A stretch of DNA of 64,000 nt from Amphibalanus amphitrite (Eukaryota; Arthropoda; Thecostraca; Balanomorpha; Balanidae): contig NW_024881504.1 in assembly GCF_019059575.1 (NCBI RefSeq), forward strand, positions 248,001 through 312,000. Direction: 5' to 3'. Made by a program: the position numbers and the translations under genes. The notes beneath the pieces were generated by a model. That model searched no databases and had not been told where the DNA came from. It saw only the letters and a list, made by a program, of their open reading frames with translations. Position 1 is the stretch's first letter; each line of letters opens with the position of its first letter. Below, piece by piece: positions 1-9,904 of this stretch.

Positions 1-83
1 ATCGCCAAAGTGGGGGGTCGACCCCCCCCCGGTTCTGACGAGTGGGGGGTCGCGACCCCCCGACCCCCCCCCGTCGGTGACGC
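1..83. repeat. T-element terminus remnant (two G-run/C-run hairpins)
   Basis: Two adjacent hairpins, each a G-run, a TCGA or TCGCGA core and a C-run, match the subterminal hairpins of the T elements described elsewhere in the window. No complete terminus or 4-bp flank is visible because the window starts here, so this is only a fragment. Confidence 0.55.
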
Positions 84-1002
84 CCCTGATTTCAACGCAG
101 CATGGATCACGTAGCTCTCATAGTTTGCTGAAGAATGTGGCTTTTGCTTGGTTATTATCAAGTTATCTGTGATTTGGTGCGTCGTGATTGTAGCATTATG
201 CAAAATGCAATTATTAAATCAATTTTTGAAGCAAAATTCACATGAAAAACCAATAGTTCAAGCATAATAATTGTTAAAACATAATGATGCAACATGTGTC
301 TCCGAGATGGAACTCATATTTCAAATGAAAACTGAAAATGGAAAACAGAAGATGGATCTGCGGAGTCACTGAGATCACAAAGTGCTCTTGATTGTTGATA
401 GTGAGATCAACAATCAGATAGTGATAGTTGATTTTGAGAGAACTTGTGAATCTGCATACCAGGTCCTGACTTGCTTGATTGTTCAAAGCTATTTTAATTC
501 TAATAATTGTGGGTAGTGACTGTGCACACTGCGTAGCACATAGAAATGTGCAGGTGGCTGGTGCCTGGTAGGTGGGTTAAACTTCGGAGGTGCGAATTGG
601 ATGTCAGTTTAAAATTCATGGTTATGCCTTGTAGAGTAAGCTCTGCTGTTATTTTTGTCGTTTTATAGTTGTAGGTATATCTAATACAGCTGTTAGTTTC
701 ATTTTTATTAAAATGCTCAACCAGAATTTGCACATGTTCCATGCATGAATGGCTAAGTTTGGGGCGTTTATTCAACTCTGACTGCTAAAGTTTTTCAAAG
801 ACACATGGCACAGCACGACTTCAGGCTAGATCAGCTGGTACCTACCTGTTGACTTTTTTCTATTTTTGGTGGTGATGTGTTTGCTGTTTGCCTTTTGCAA
901 GGTGGTCAATGAAATAAAATAATGCATTATTCTGGAATGTTTCCTTAACAGAAGCCAGGAGCCGGATTGATGTGTGCTGGTGAATGAGATGGTTCAAAAG
1001 CA
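84..1002. other. AT-rich stretch without recognised features
   Basis: No convincing coding region, RNA gene or repeat was recognised. Short open frames are unsupported by any family resemblance. Confidence 0.5.
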
Positions 1003-1006
1003 TTAT

Positions 1007-2193
1007 CCCGCGCCCTGATGGGGGGGGCCATTTTGGCCCCCCCCTGTGGTTTTTCTTAAATAGCGAGAAAACGGCGGCGCGCAGCGCCGCCAAATTTTGG
1101 GTACCTTACCGGGCATCAATTTGACACCTTCACACAAAATTTCAAGTCACAGGTCACCTCAGGTCAGGAGTTATTGAGGTCAAACTGAGGTCATGTTCGA
1201 GTAAAAATGAGCAAAAAACATGACATCTTTAAACGCTCACAAATTCTACAGTTAACAAGCAATTTTAAAGTTCTTTATGTGGTTGTGTAGAGAAAAGACG
1301 GCGCTACAAAACTGCTATCTCGGATTTTCGAAATTTTGGGATTTTGACCCCCAAAAATAAAAAAAAATGATTTTTTTAGAAAAACTCAAAAAATTTCCAA
1401 AAAATTTTCGAATTTCGAAAAAACCGGAATATATGTGATAGTCCGTGCGCTCTTCGATATACATACCAAATTTTAGATCGATGCCTCTTTTTTTGGCCAA
1501 GTTATAGTGAAAAAACTGTTAAAAATTGATGACGTCAAATTTTTGAACTCAATTTTTAGCAATTCTAGACCTCGTAGCGCAAAACGGAGACCACCATTGA
1601 ACTCCCCGTGACGAGCTGCATCGAATCGATACCCATTTTATGCAAAAATATCAACTTTGAAATTTGACCTAATTTGACCTGACCTTGACCTGACCTTGAC
1701 CTGACCTTGACCTGACCTTGACCAAAACGTGACCTAAGCTGGCCCTAAAGTCTGTCTGACCCACATAATCGCATTTGTCATGTAAAATGGACCATAAAAC
1801 ATGTATCACACGACACTTTCATATTGTGATCCCCCAGTGACCTGACCTCTGTGACCTGACCTGGTATCAGTGACCTCAAATAGCAAACTATGTGTTTGAA
1901 GAACATTTCCCCATCGATGATTTTCAATGAAATGCATTTTACTCGATTTTACAACGCATTTCTTGAAATGCCTGTTAACGGTGAAAATTCGACCTTTGAC
2001 CTGACCTGTGACGTCATCGGTTTGACCGAGGTCAATGAAATTGGGTCACAAGGTAGTTCCCCGTTGGGGCTATCCAACACCGTTTACCGCTTGTCGCTAT
2101 GTTGCGTGGTTCTCGAGATCTGAGGGGGGGGGGGGCCAAAATGGCCCCCCCCCATCAGACCGCGTTGCTCGGCAGACCCCATCTGGGCGCGGG
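1007..2193 (+). mobile_element. T1: complete non-autonomous T element, 4-bp TTAT duplication
   Basis: The 1187-bp element begins CCCGCGCC and ends GGGCGCGGG, flanked by TTAT at 1003-1006 and 2194-2197. The left subterminal hairpin has core GGCCATTTTGGCC and the right one its reverse complement. A second hairpin, GGCGGCGC/GCGCCGCC, follows the left end near 1073-1091. The interior holds tandem TGACCT motifs (about 1677-1725) and TGACGTCA sites. T11 (inverted) and T22 are close relatives, so boundaries are confirmed by comparison. No coding sequence. Confidence 0.88.
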
Positions 2194-2197
2194 TTAT

Positions 2198-2814
2198 CTG
2201 ATGTTTTTAAATGTGCACAAGCCATAACATCCCTTTCATATGCTGAACTTTTAAATAGCTTCATGGTCTCTGTCATTTTCTTGAAATACTGGTGTAGATA
2301 AGAAACATCAGTACCTACTCAGAAGTAGGTACCTGCCTTCTGCTGAATAAATATTTCATTGGTTGAACGAAATACACAGGTAGCCTTATGAATTTATGAT
2401 GATGTACTGTGAAATTTTATTCCTATAGAATTTAGAAAATGAAGTTCTAATTAGGTATGTATATATGCATACATTTTTCATGACTAAGAAAGTTTTCCAC
2501 AAGAGTAGGTAATATGAGAAAGTCTATAAAATGACACATTCTGGAGGCTCAATGCAGACAGAGTGTTGCCACAAAGAAAAACTGACTTGCTGGGTTACGA
2601 ATATTTCTTTATTTTAATTGTTAAATGTAATGTACAATACATTGCAGCGAAATAGCAAAATAGTGCAGCAAAATAGGATTGGTGACTATCAAACAACACG
2701 CGCGCCATTGATGTCTGCAAAAATTGCTACCAGATTGCTACCAAATCTGTGACGTAGCTACGGCGCCTTTATTTCCCTAGTGAACCAACCTGAGTAGTAA
2801 AGTAATCTTGGGTA
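2198..2814. other. AT-rich stretch without recognised features
   Basis: Nothing beyond simple AT-rich sequence was recognised between T1 and the next T fragment. Confidence 0.45.
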
Positions 2815-3032
2815 CAAAAAGAAAATTGAAATTTGACCATGACCTTGTACCGGTTTTTCTGACCTGGTGACCTGACACAAGGTCACCCGGACCTGAAATT
2901 TTCAGGTCATATGTAAAAAGGTTGCCCCATAGGCTGTGACAAATTTGGCGGCACTGTGCGCCGCCTTTACGCTGTCTTCGAAAACCTTAGATGGGGGTCG
3001 CATCGACCCCCCCCCCCCTGCCAGGGCGAGGG
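2815..3032 (-). mobile_element. T2: terminal fragment of a T element (T19 subfamily)
   Basis: Reading the minus strand, the sequence matches the first about 220 bp of T19 (50722 onward): terminus CCCTCGCCCTGGCAGG, hairpin with TCGATGCGA core, GCGGCGC-type second hairpin, then TGACCT/AGGTCA motifs. The inner part is missing, so this is a truncated copy. The outer flank reads TCAT rather than TTAA. Confidence 0.75.
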
Positions 3033-3998
3033 TCATACATACTCATCGATTAAAACAATGAAATAAATTCATTAAGTAAAGACTTTTGTTATCAAAGAGA
3101 TTAGGTGCAGATTTGGTGAGCATTGGGTGCTTTCGCCAGATAGCCCTTCGTGAAAACGGCTGATACTCACTTCGTACACAATTTTCAGATCCGCATTGAA
3201 GTGCCCGCTCGTCGCCATCTCCGGATGCCCAGAGAGTCCTTTGCTCTGCGAATAGGTCAGTGGGATGGTCAGTAAGGTCTGCATACTAATACACGAATAT
3301 GCAGGGTGTCTGAAAAGTTCGTTGACACGTAGGGGAAGGTGGGGTAAGACGGCCCAGCGCACAGTGGGGATTTTTCCGATATAGCACGTCTTTAATCGTA
3401 GAGGGCAAACCATAGGTAGTATTGTAGCCAGATTGTGCACAGACGTTGGCTGGTGTGTTCTGGTGAGAATGTTACCTGTAAATGTGCATAATCAACATGT
3501 ATAGCAGGTTCAATTGGACCCCCGACTCAGCCCTTTGGCCCCTGATCAAGCTAGAGCTTCGCGGAAAAATCAAGCGTGCTGCCTATGACGAGATGAGGCC
3601 GAATATATCCAATTTCAAAGTCCAAGGTCATTAGTAGACTTTCCAAGTCAGTTTAACCCGCGCCCCGCTGGCTGGGTGATTTATAGGTGTTTGAGATAGG
3701 CGGACGTGTTTCAGAGTGCTCCAGTTTATTGCATATTTTAGCGCAGGTTCCTTGTAGCATGAGCTAAAATTTATACAAATCGAATCATAATTTTGCGTAG
3801 TTCAGCCTGGTATAATTGGGATCAGGGATAGACGGAAAACTTATTTGTTATCAGCCTATAAAAATTACGATATTTTGACCCAATTAAGCATTTTTCGATT
3901 CGCCAAACGTTTGATACTCTTCTTGATTTTCCACTGCACCCCGTGCATTTTCGTGAAGGAGCCTCTAATTGCAGTAGCCCAGGAGCTCCCCAACGAAA
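3033..3998. other. Unassigned sequence upstream of LINE-1, with a T-terminus stub
   Basis: At 3653-3672 TTAA is followed by CCCGCGCCCCGCTGG, the start of a T element, but no hairpin or body follows. The rest may include the LINE-1 5' untranslated region, whose beginning cannot be fixed without another copy. Confidence 0.45.
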
Positions 3999-5699
3999 AT
4001 GAGCGCTAGGAATAAAGATGAAGAAAATGCCGCCGATGCACGGGAGCTGGAGATAATGGCGGAAACAACGCCAAAAACCATGGACACGGGCTGTTCTCTA
4101 CCGAGTGCAGCAGAAACGACCGCCTTTTCTCTGGAAGCGCTTGACTTATTAGATTCATCTAGTAAGTACCAGCGCATTGTCCAGGAGCGCGAAATTATTT
4201 TTGGTGGACAGCAGGATCCTACAGCGGTGAGACAAGTACTAATGACACTTGATGAGACAGACATAAGAAACCTCCGCGAACATCTGTTCAGACAACTGAC
4301 TGAAGCAGTTCCAGCTATAGGAGGACGGACGTTGTGTCGGAGAAAGCCGGGCAACAAAGCGGCACTGTCAGACGACTGCTGGGAGCTTGGCTATTCGTGT
4401 GTTCAGCGCCTTCTGACACAGCACGCGAATACAGCCACTCTAAGACCAGCAGGCCGTGAAATGCTCCCCCCACCCGGGTCAGGTCTGGAGCCAGCTGCCT
4501 CCTCCGTGGTGGCTTCACTAGAAGCCGTGCTATCCAGACAGCTCAACCTGGAGCGCCAACTGCAGACACTGGGCAGCAAAAACACTGCGCTGGAGACCCG
4601 AGTAAGATGCCTAGAAGCAGAATCGACCAGACTGCGAGAGGAGAGTGCAACAAAGGATGCACGGATTGCCCAATTGGAGATATATGTAGAAGAAGCTGTA
4701 TCTCGTTCCGTAGCACTGGCGACAGCTGAAGGCACATCGAACCGGGAGGCTCATAACTCAGAAAAAAATAGTGGAGCTAATAGGACAGCGGATATCGCCG
4801 CCGCGATTGACATCCGCGCCCTAGGTGCGGCAATCGCCAGCTCACTACAGTGGAACGCGGGTGACTCCGAGTCTGAAGCTGAGAATGACGCATGTTGCGG
4901 CCGTTCACGGCCACCAGTTCAACAACTGCAACGCGAAACGCGACCGCTGGCTCCAGTTCGAGACACTCTCACCGGCAATAGGGAACGGTCATTTGCTGAA
5001 GCGGCTCGTACCGGCGGGGCACAAGCACAAACTCAGAGCACGAGATCTGATGACTCCCAACGAAGCCCCCCTGGTGTTGTAACAGGCACGGGTGTGCAAT
5101 CATCGCTGATCATGCCGAGGACTGAACGGTATGGCCCACACAAGAAGTTCTTCATCTCAGGATTTCGACAGGAAGTCTCTGACAGCGATGTCCGTTCGCT
5201 CGTGTTCGGTGTCGTAAGGAACCTGCATGACTTTCACAGGGTCAAGTACGGTGGAAGTGCACATCAGGCGCGATCGAAGTCGTACATGATTGAAGTTGAC
5301 GGCCAAGACGCTGACCTAGTTATGGACCCTATGAGATGGCCAGCTGGACTCACGGTAGCTATGAAGTTGGATGAAGGCGGACCCCGCCGACCAACGTTTC
5401 AGACCCAAGGAAGTGGACCGAGGACAGCCGAAGCACGATGGTCAGGCGGACGCCCTCCGTACACATCGTCTGAAACTGAACAGACCCATGGAATGTCAGC
5501 CGAATTCAACCGCACCAGAGTACCCGGTAACAGTAGCTTCGGCCATCCTGAAGGATGGGCCGGTGCTCAACCTCAGCGCGCAACCACCGGCTACACTTCA
5601 CAGTACGGTGACTGGCAAACGGTCAACTATGGACGCAAACGAGGCAGGCGAGTCGACCAACAGCAACAGTACAGTAACAGACGCGCTCACCATTGGTAG
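3999..5699 (+). CDS. LINE-1 ORF1 protein (coiled coil plus RRM-like region)
   Basis: This 566-residue frame precedes the endonuclease/RT frame, the usual position of the LINE RNA-binding chaperone. A coiled-coil-like stretch with heptad leucines lies around residues 168-235 (LNLERQLQTLGSKN onward). Around residues 372-460 a basic segment starting KKFFISGF, followed by a conserved-looking alpha/beta pattern, resembles the RRM-like domain of several ORF1 proteins. The C-terminus is rich in Arg, Gly and Gln. No CCHC zinc knuckle was seen, unlike many I and Jockey elements. The expected role is binding and packaging LINE RNA. The frame overlaps the start of ORF2 by about 70 bp. Function is inferred from position and domain pattern. 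Confidence 0.75.
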   Translation: MSARNKDEENAADARELEIMAETTPKTMDTGCSLPSAAETTAFSLEALDLLDSSSKYQRIVQEREIIFGGQQDPTAVRQVLMTLDETDIRNLREHLFRQLTEAVPAIGGRTLCRRKPGNKAALSDDCWELGYSCVQRLLTQHANTATLRPAGREMLPPPGSGLEPAASSVVASLEAVLSRQLNLERQLQTLGSKNTALETRVRCLEAESTRLREESATKDARIAQLEIYVEEAVSRSVALATAEGTSNREAHNSEKNSGANRTADIAAAIDIRALGAAIASSLQWNAGDSESEAENDACCGRSRPPVQQLQRETRPLAPVRDTLTGNRERSFAEAARTGGAQAQTQSTRSDDSQRSPPGVVTGTGVQSSLIMPRTERYGPHKKFFISGFRQEVSDSDVRSLVFGVVRNLHDFHRVKYGGSAHQARSKSYMIEVDGQDADLVMDPMRWPAGLTVAMKLDEGGPRRPTFQTQGSGPRTAEARWSGGRPPYTSSETEQTHGMSAEFNRTRVPGNSSFGHPEGWAGAQPQRATTGYTSQYGDWQTVNYGRKRGRRVDQQQQYSNRRAHHW

Positions 5700-8600
5700 T
5701 TACAACTGTGAGGGCTTCCTTAGTGCAACGCATTACATAGTGGAACAGCTTTTGCCTAACAGTGATCTGCTGTTCCTGTCAGAGACATGGCTCTCACGAG
5801 CTGAGGAACCCTACCTTTCAAATGTAATTGATTCGCTAGATGATGGCGATTATTATTATGCGCAAGATTTTGCTGCAGAGCTACCACCTCGGGTGGGTGA
5901 AGGCAGACCTCATGGAGGGGTAGCCTGGATTTGCCGGAGGCGCATGAACCGCAGCTTTGAAGCTATATGCTGTAATGACCACAGACTGTGTGGTGTCACC
6001 CTTCTTGAGAGCAACACTCCCGTTCTAAATCTTATAGGATGTTATATGCCCTTCTGGGACTCGTACGGACCGAATGGCGAAGAGTACCTTACAGTTATTG
6101 CAAAACTTGATGCAATATTAGAGTCTGTCCGAGCCGACGCTCCAATTCTACTTGTCGGGGATTTCAACTGTGCACTTCTCCCTCTGGCAGACACAGCTCG
6201 CACAGTCGGATGGCAGCATCTCCGAGGTCTTACACCCAACAGTTTGGCTATGCAGTCTCTCCTCGACGACTATGACCTGACAGTTGCAGAGTTTCGGTTT
6301 CCGCAAAAAGTTGGTTACACATATTCTCGTGGTAACAGCCGCTCCCACATAGATCATATCGCGGTGCCCAATAGCCGTGTTCAAGACGTACGCAGCTGCA
6401 CAATATTGCCTCCTTGCAAGGACAACCTCAGCCCGCACCTGCCAATAATCTGTGAACTTTTGATAAAAGTTCCAATGGCTATGCGTTGGAGTAGCCCGAA
6501 TGATAAATCCTATTGGAATTCCACAGAGCAAGTAGATTGGAGCTGCCCCGCGAAAGTAGCCGCCTACCAGAGTATTCTGGAAGAAATCCTGCCTTCACAG
6601 CTAGCATGCTGCGGCGATTCTCTCGATAACCTGGATTCTGCTATCACACACAGCATGCATACCGCTGCTCGAGTCTCTGGTTGTTCCAGACCCAGACACC
6701 GACCAAGGGCCTGGTGGACTCCCGATGTGGCACGAGCGAGAGACCGCAGTAGGTTCTGGTTCAACATTTGGAAAAGCTGTGATAGACGGCAAGGGACAGC
6801 GGTGAGCGCCTGTTATCACGCCGCTCGACGCAGCTACAGGAAGGCTCGCCGAGCAGCAGCAATGTCTAGCATTGAAAAAGATGCTAAACTCATCCATTCA
6901 TTGCGCCGTAATGGAAATAGTAATGCTTTTTGGCGCAGTGTGCAGCGTGCTAGAAGAGGAAATAATTGCACGGTGTCGGTGTGCAGTGCACCGGACTTTG
7001 CAGATTACTTTAGAGACGTCTACAGAGACTCTCAAGAAGAGCTGACCACTGAACAGCACCGGATCTCAAATACTGTCGCTGATATGGTTCGTGGTGCTGC
7101 TGCAGTAGTAGAAGAACGAGTCGTCACGCCGGCGGATGTATCTGCGCTCATCTCTCGCCTACACAGGGGTAAATCGGCTGGAGTCGACGGTATAACAGCC
7201 GAACACCTCGTACTGGGTTCGACCCCTGCGCTACTATCTGCAGTGGCTCTCCTGCTAAGTAAGTGTCTTACCGAAAAGACAGTCCCTGTGACCTTTACTG
7301 AAGGCCTGATGGTACCAGTGTTGAAAAAATCCCAGTTAGACTCCCACTCTATGGATAACTATCGGCCAATATCGATCACAACAACAATATCCAAGCTGCT
7401 AGAACTGCATATTCTTCGCGAATTGCAGGACAAGTACACCCCGCATGATCTCCAATTTGGGTTCATACCAGGACGTGGTGTCAGCGAGGCATCCCTAATG
7501 GTAGGCGAGACACTGAACTGGAACCTGAGCAGAAGTCTCCCAGTATTTGCAGCCAATCTCGATGCCAGAAAGTGCTTCGACAGGATATGGCATGACGGAC
7601 TATTCTACCAGCTGCGAGATTTTTTGGACACAAGTACATGGCTTCTAATTGTGAACTGGTATCGGAAGTTAACAGCGAAGATAAAATTTGCCGGGCAAAT
7701 ATCTGCTGCGTTCCCTGTACTCCGCGGTACCAGACAGGGTGCGATACTCTCTCCCACATTCGCAAATATCTACCTGTACCCACTGGTAGCCTCTCTGGAC
7801 TACAGTGGCCGTGGCGCCTTTTGGCACCGTCACCATGTTCCCGCGGTCTGCTACGCAGACGACTTGTTACTCATGTCCACAAACACAGGGCACCTGTCAC
7901 AAATGCTTCAAATAGTAGAAGACTTTGCAAGATCCTGGAGGCTTGAGTTTACGCACCCACAAGCGGAGAGAACCAAGAGCCACATCATAATTTTTGGAGG
8001 TGATACCCTATCCGAACTACCTACATGGCACCTCGATGGCCAGATTCTAATAAAAAAGAATCGATCAGAGCACCTTGGAGTGATCCTAGACTGCAAGTTT
8101 TCTGGCACACCTCACACAGAAATGCGCATAAAACGGGGAAGAGCCGCTTTTTATGGCCTCTCCACGGTTGGAATACTGTCCAGACGTCTATCGCCAAATG
8201 ACAAGATTTTTCTGTGGAAAGCGGTGGTAGTACCAGCCCTTGTATTTGGCTGCGATGTAGCGCCTCTGAGTCCAACTGATGTCATTCGGCTAGAAGCATT
8301 GCAATCGTCGTGTCTAAAAGCTGCCCTGGGATTACCACGATTTGCCCACCATACGCTGCTTTTGGAGGCTGCTGACGTCCCTCAAGTTCACGAGGTTTTA
8401 CGCAGTCGGACGCTGAAGACATTTTATTCAGCGATGAATAGCTCGGATCGCCTGGTCAGCGGCCTACTCTCCTCTGTCGCTGTTCTCGGGTGTAACTCCA
8501 CAGCACTTCCCGGATCTTTCGCCCAGATTGTGTTCCAGATGTGTGGAACCAGGTTAAATGGAACCGGGTTAAATGGGATAATGGATATTGCTGCCGGACA

Positions 8601-8727
8601 TATCGATCCAGACGTCATCACTGCACCGCGCCCCGAAAATGGCCTCAGAGACTCTTTAGCAGGCCTCTTGAGCTCCACATGCGAGATGTCGCGGAAGCTG
8701 TTGCGTTTGCTTACTGTGAATACCTGA
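5629..8727 (+). CDS. LINE-1 ORF2: AP endonuclease-reverse transcriptase
   Basis: The frame is open from 5371, but the ATG at 5629 lies shortly before the endonuclease domain and gives about 1032 residues. Endonuclease motifs appear in order: SYNCEG, FLSETWL, LLVGDFN and SHIDHI. Reverse transcriptase motifs follow: DNYRPISI, FGFIPGRG, motif A LDARKCFD, motif B GTRQGAILSP and motif C CYADD, the catalytic Asp pair. The C-terminal part (HLGVILD onward) is the thumb/connection region. No RNase H domain was recognised. The protein should nick target DNA and copy the LINE RNA in place (target-primed reverse transcription). No internal stop or frameshift is present. The overlap with ORF1 implies reinitiation or another non-standard start, which is not resolved here. 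Confidence 0.9.
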   Translation: MDANEAGESTNSNSTVTDALTIGSYNCEGFLSATHYIVEQLLPNSDLLFLSETWLSRAEEPYLSNVIDSLDDGDYYYAQDFAAELPPRVGEGRPHGGVAWICRRRMNRSFEAICCNDHRLCGVTLLESNTPVLNLIGCYMPFWDSYGPNGEEYLTVIAKLDAILESVRADAPILLVGDFNCALLPLADTARTVGWQHLRGLTPNSLAMQSLLDDYDLTVAEFRFPQKVGYTYSRGNSRSHIDHIAVPNSRVQDVRSCTILPPCKDNLSPHLPIICELLIKVPMAMRWSSPNDKSYWNSTEQVDWSCPAKVAAYQSILEEILPSQLACCGDSLDNLDSAITHSMHTAARVSGCSRPRHRPRAWWTPDVARARDRSRFWFNIWKSCDRRQGTAVSACYHAARRSYRKARRAAAMSSIEKDAKLIHSLRRNGNSNAFWRSVQRARRGNNCTVSVCSAPDFADYFRDVYRDSQEELTTEQHRISNTVADMVRGAAAVVEERVVTPADVSALISRLHRGKSAGVDGITAEHLVLGSTPALLSAVALLLSKCLTEKTVPVTFTEGLMVPVLKKSQLDSHSMDNYRPISITTTISKLLELHILRELQDKYTPHDLQFGFIPGRGVSEASLMVGETLNWNLSRSLPVFAANLDARKCFDRIWHDGLFYQLRDFLDTSTWLLIVNWYRKLTAKIKFAGQISAAFPVLRGTRQGAILSPTFANIYLYPLVASLDYSGRGAFWHRHHVPAVCYADDLLLMSTNTGHLSQMLQIVEDFARSWRLEFTHPQAERTKSHIIIFGGDTLSELPTWHLDGQILIKKNRSEHLGVILDCKFSGTPHTEMRIKRGRAAFYGLSTVGILSRRLSPNDKIFLWKAVVVPALVFGCDVAPLSPTDVIRLEALQSSCLKAALGLPRFAHHTLLLEAADVPQVHEVLRSRTLKTFYSAMNSSDRLVSGLLSSVAVLGCNSTALPGSFAQIVFQMCGTRLNGTGLNGIMDIAAGHIDPDVITAPRPENGLRDSLAGLLSSTCEMSRKLLRLLTVNT

Positions 8728-8779
8728 TTTGTATGAGTATGAAAGCATGTTTGTCGCTGATATGTGACGCCTAATAAAC

Positions 8780-8803
8780 ATTATTATTATTATTATTATT
8801 ATT
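8780..8803 (+). repeat. (ATT)8 3' tail of LINE-1
   Basis: A perfect ATT microsatellite follows AATAAA directly after the short 3' untranslated region. Simple-repeat tails of this kind are usual in several LINE clades that lack poly(A). Confidence 0.85.
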
Positions 8804-8808
8804 CAGCC

Positions 8809-9637
8809 ATACGCGCCCTGCTGGGGGGGGGGGCAGATTCTGCCCCCTGTCTAACTTCCGAACCGATGGTCGTAGAAAGACGGGGAAAACGGCAATCGAA
8901 AGCTCTCAACAAGGCGGATCTTGAGAACCCAAATTTTTTGCTTAAATAGGTCAGAGGTCAGGTCAAGGTCAGGTCAAGGGTAAAAAACAAGCTTCTACAT
9001 TATCGGCCTTGCACCGTAGTTGCCGAAGCATGGACTGAGACTGACTGCCCAAAAAGGTGTTCTTAGACTACCAAGACAATATTCGTTGCATACAAAGTCA
9101 TTCAAAGGTCAAGGTCAAGGTCAGGTCAGGTCAGGTCAGGTCACCAAAAACAAAATATAGAATAGGGTATGTGCGACACATGTTTTATGGGTCATTTTAC
9201 TCATAGAATTCAATAGGCACACTCAATAAGTGATATGGACCACCTCTTGATGAATTTCAGGTCGAGGTCAGGTCAAGGTCAGGTCAAGTGAGATCAAATT
9301 TTCAAGCTGGTTGTTAAGCTGGTTGTTAGCCATTTGATAAACAAAGTAGAATCACATATAAAATTTTCTGTTACGTCTTGATTCCTTTAAAAATGAAGAT
9401 GTAAGCGGCGTTTGAGATTTTGCCGTTTTTTAGGCGAAAATGGCGAACATGACGTCACTAAAACGTCAATTTCTCAAAAATTGTCCGACGGACTTCGCTC
9501 AAATTTTCAGGGAACGTGTCAAATTGATGTATGATAAGGTACTGAAAGTTTGACGTCGCTGGCGTAACGCGTTTAGACGTTTTTGGCGAAAAACGGGAGG
9601 GGGCAGATTCTACCCCCCCCCCCCAGCGGGGCGCAGG
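8809..9637 (-). mobile_element. T4: T element with eroded ends (T9 subfamily)
   Basis: The left end reads CGCGCCCTGCTGGG with its first bases altered and the right end CCCAGCGGGGCGCAGG. Both have GGCAGATTCT-type hairpin cores. Compared with T9 the body is collinear but lacks about 300 bp around 9320-9330, where GTTGTTA is repeated. TGACGTCA and tandem AGGTCA are present. No clear 4-bp duplication survives. It abuts the LINE-1 tail. Confidence 0.75.
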
Positions 9638-9904
9638 TTTATGACCCAACTAAAAATGGGAAAGCGAGACCTCTTGAAACTTCGTAAAGTTAGAGTGTTA
9701 CGCGGTATTTTGGGGTGCTGATCACGAATTTCATATTAGTTTTGATCACAGACGATGGCTTCATGCATTTAGGCCAGGTCGGGTCAGGTCGGGTCAGGTC
9801 AACCTGTCGGCCATCCATAGTAGGTGTCACCTACTACTGACAGCTTCGTAACATGGTACGAAGGCACCAGAACTACTCCGTAAATGTTCAAATGGTTGTT
9901 CCAG
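9638..9904. other. Unassigned sequence with AGGTCGGGTCAGGTC repeats
   Basis: A short run of AGGTC/GGGTC repeats occurs near 9775-9802. The stretch resembles T-element interiors but could not be aligned to a terminus. Confidence 0.4.

Larger units (their letters stand above)
3999..8803 (+). mobile_element. LINE-1: two-ORF non-LTR retrotransposon with (ATT)n tail
   Basis: Two long open frames encode an ORF1 protein and an endonuclease/reverse transcriptase. A very short 3' untranslated region (about 50 bp) leads to AATAAA and an (ATT)8 tail at 8780-8803. Both frames are open throughout, so the copy may be young. The 5' boundary is given as the ORF1 start; the true 5' end lies upstream. The RT motifs resemble CR1/Jockey-group LINEs, but the clade needs a tree. 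Confidence 0.85.
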
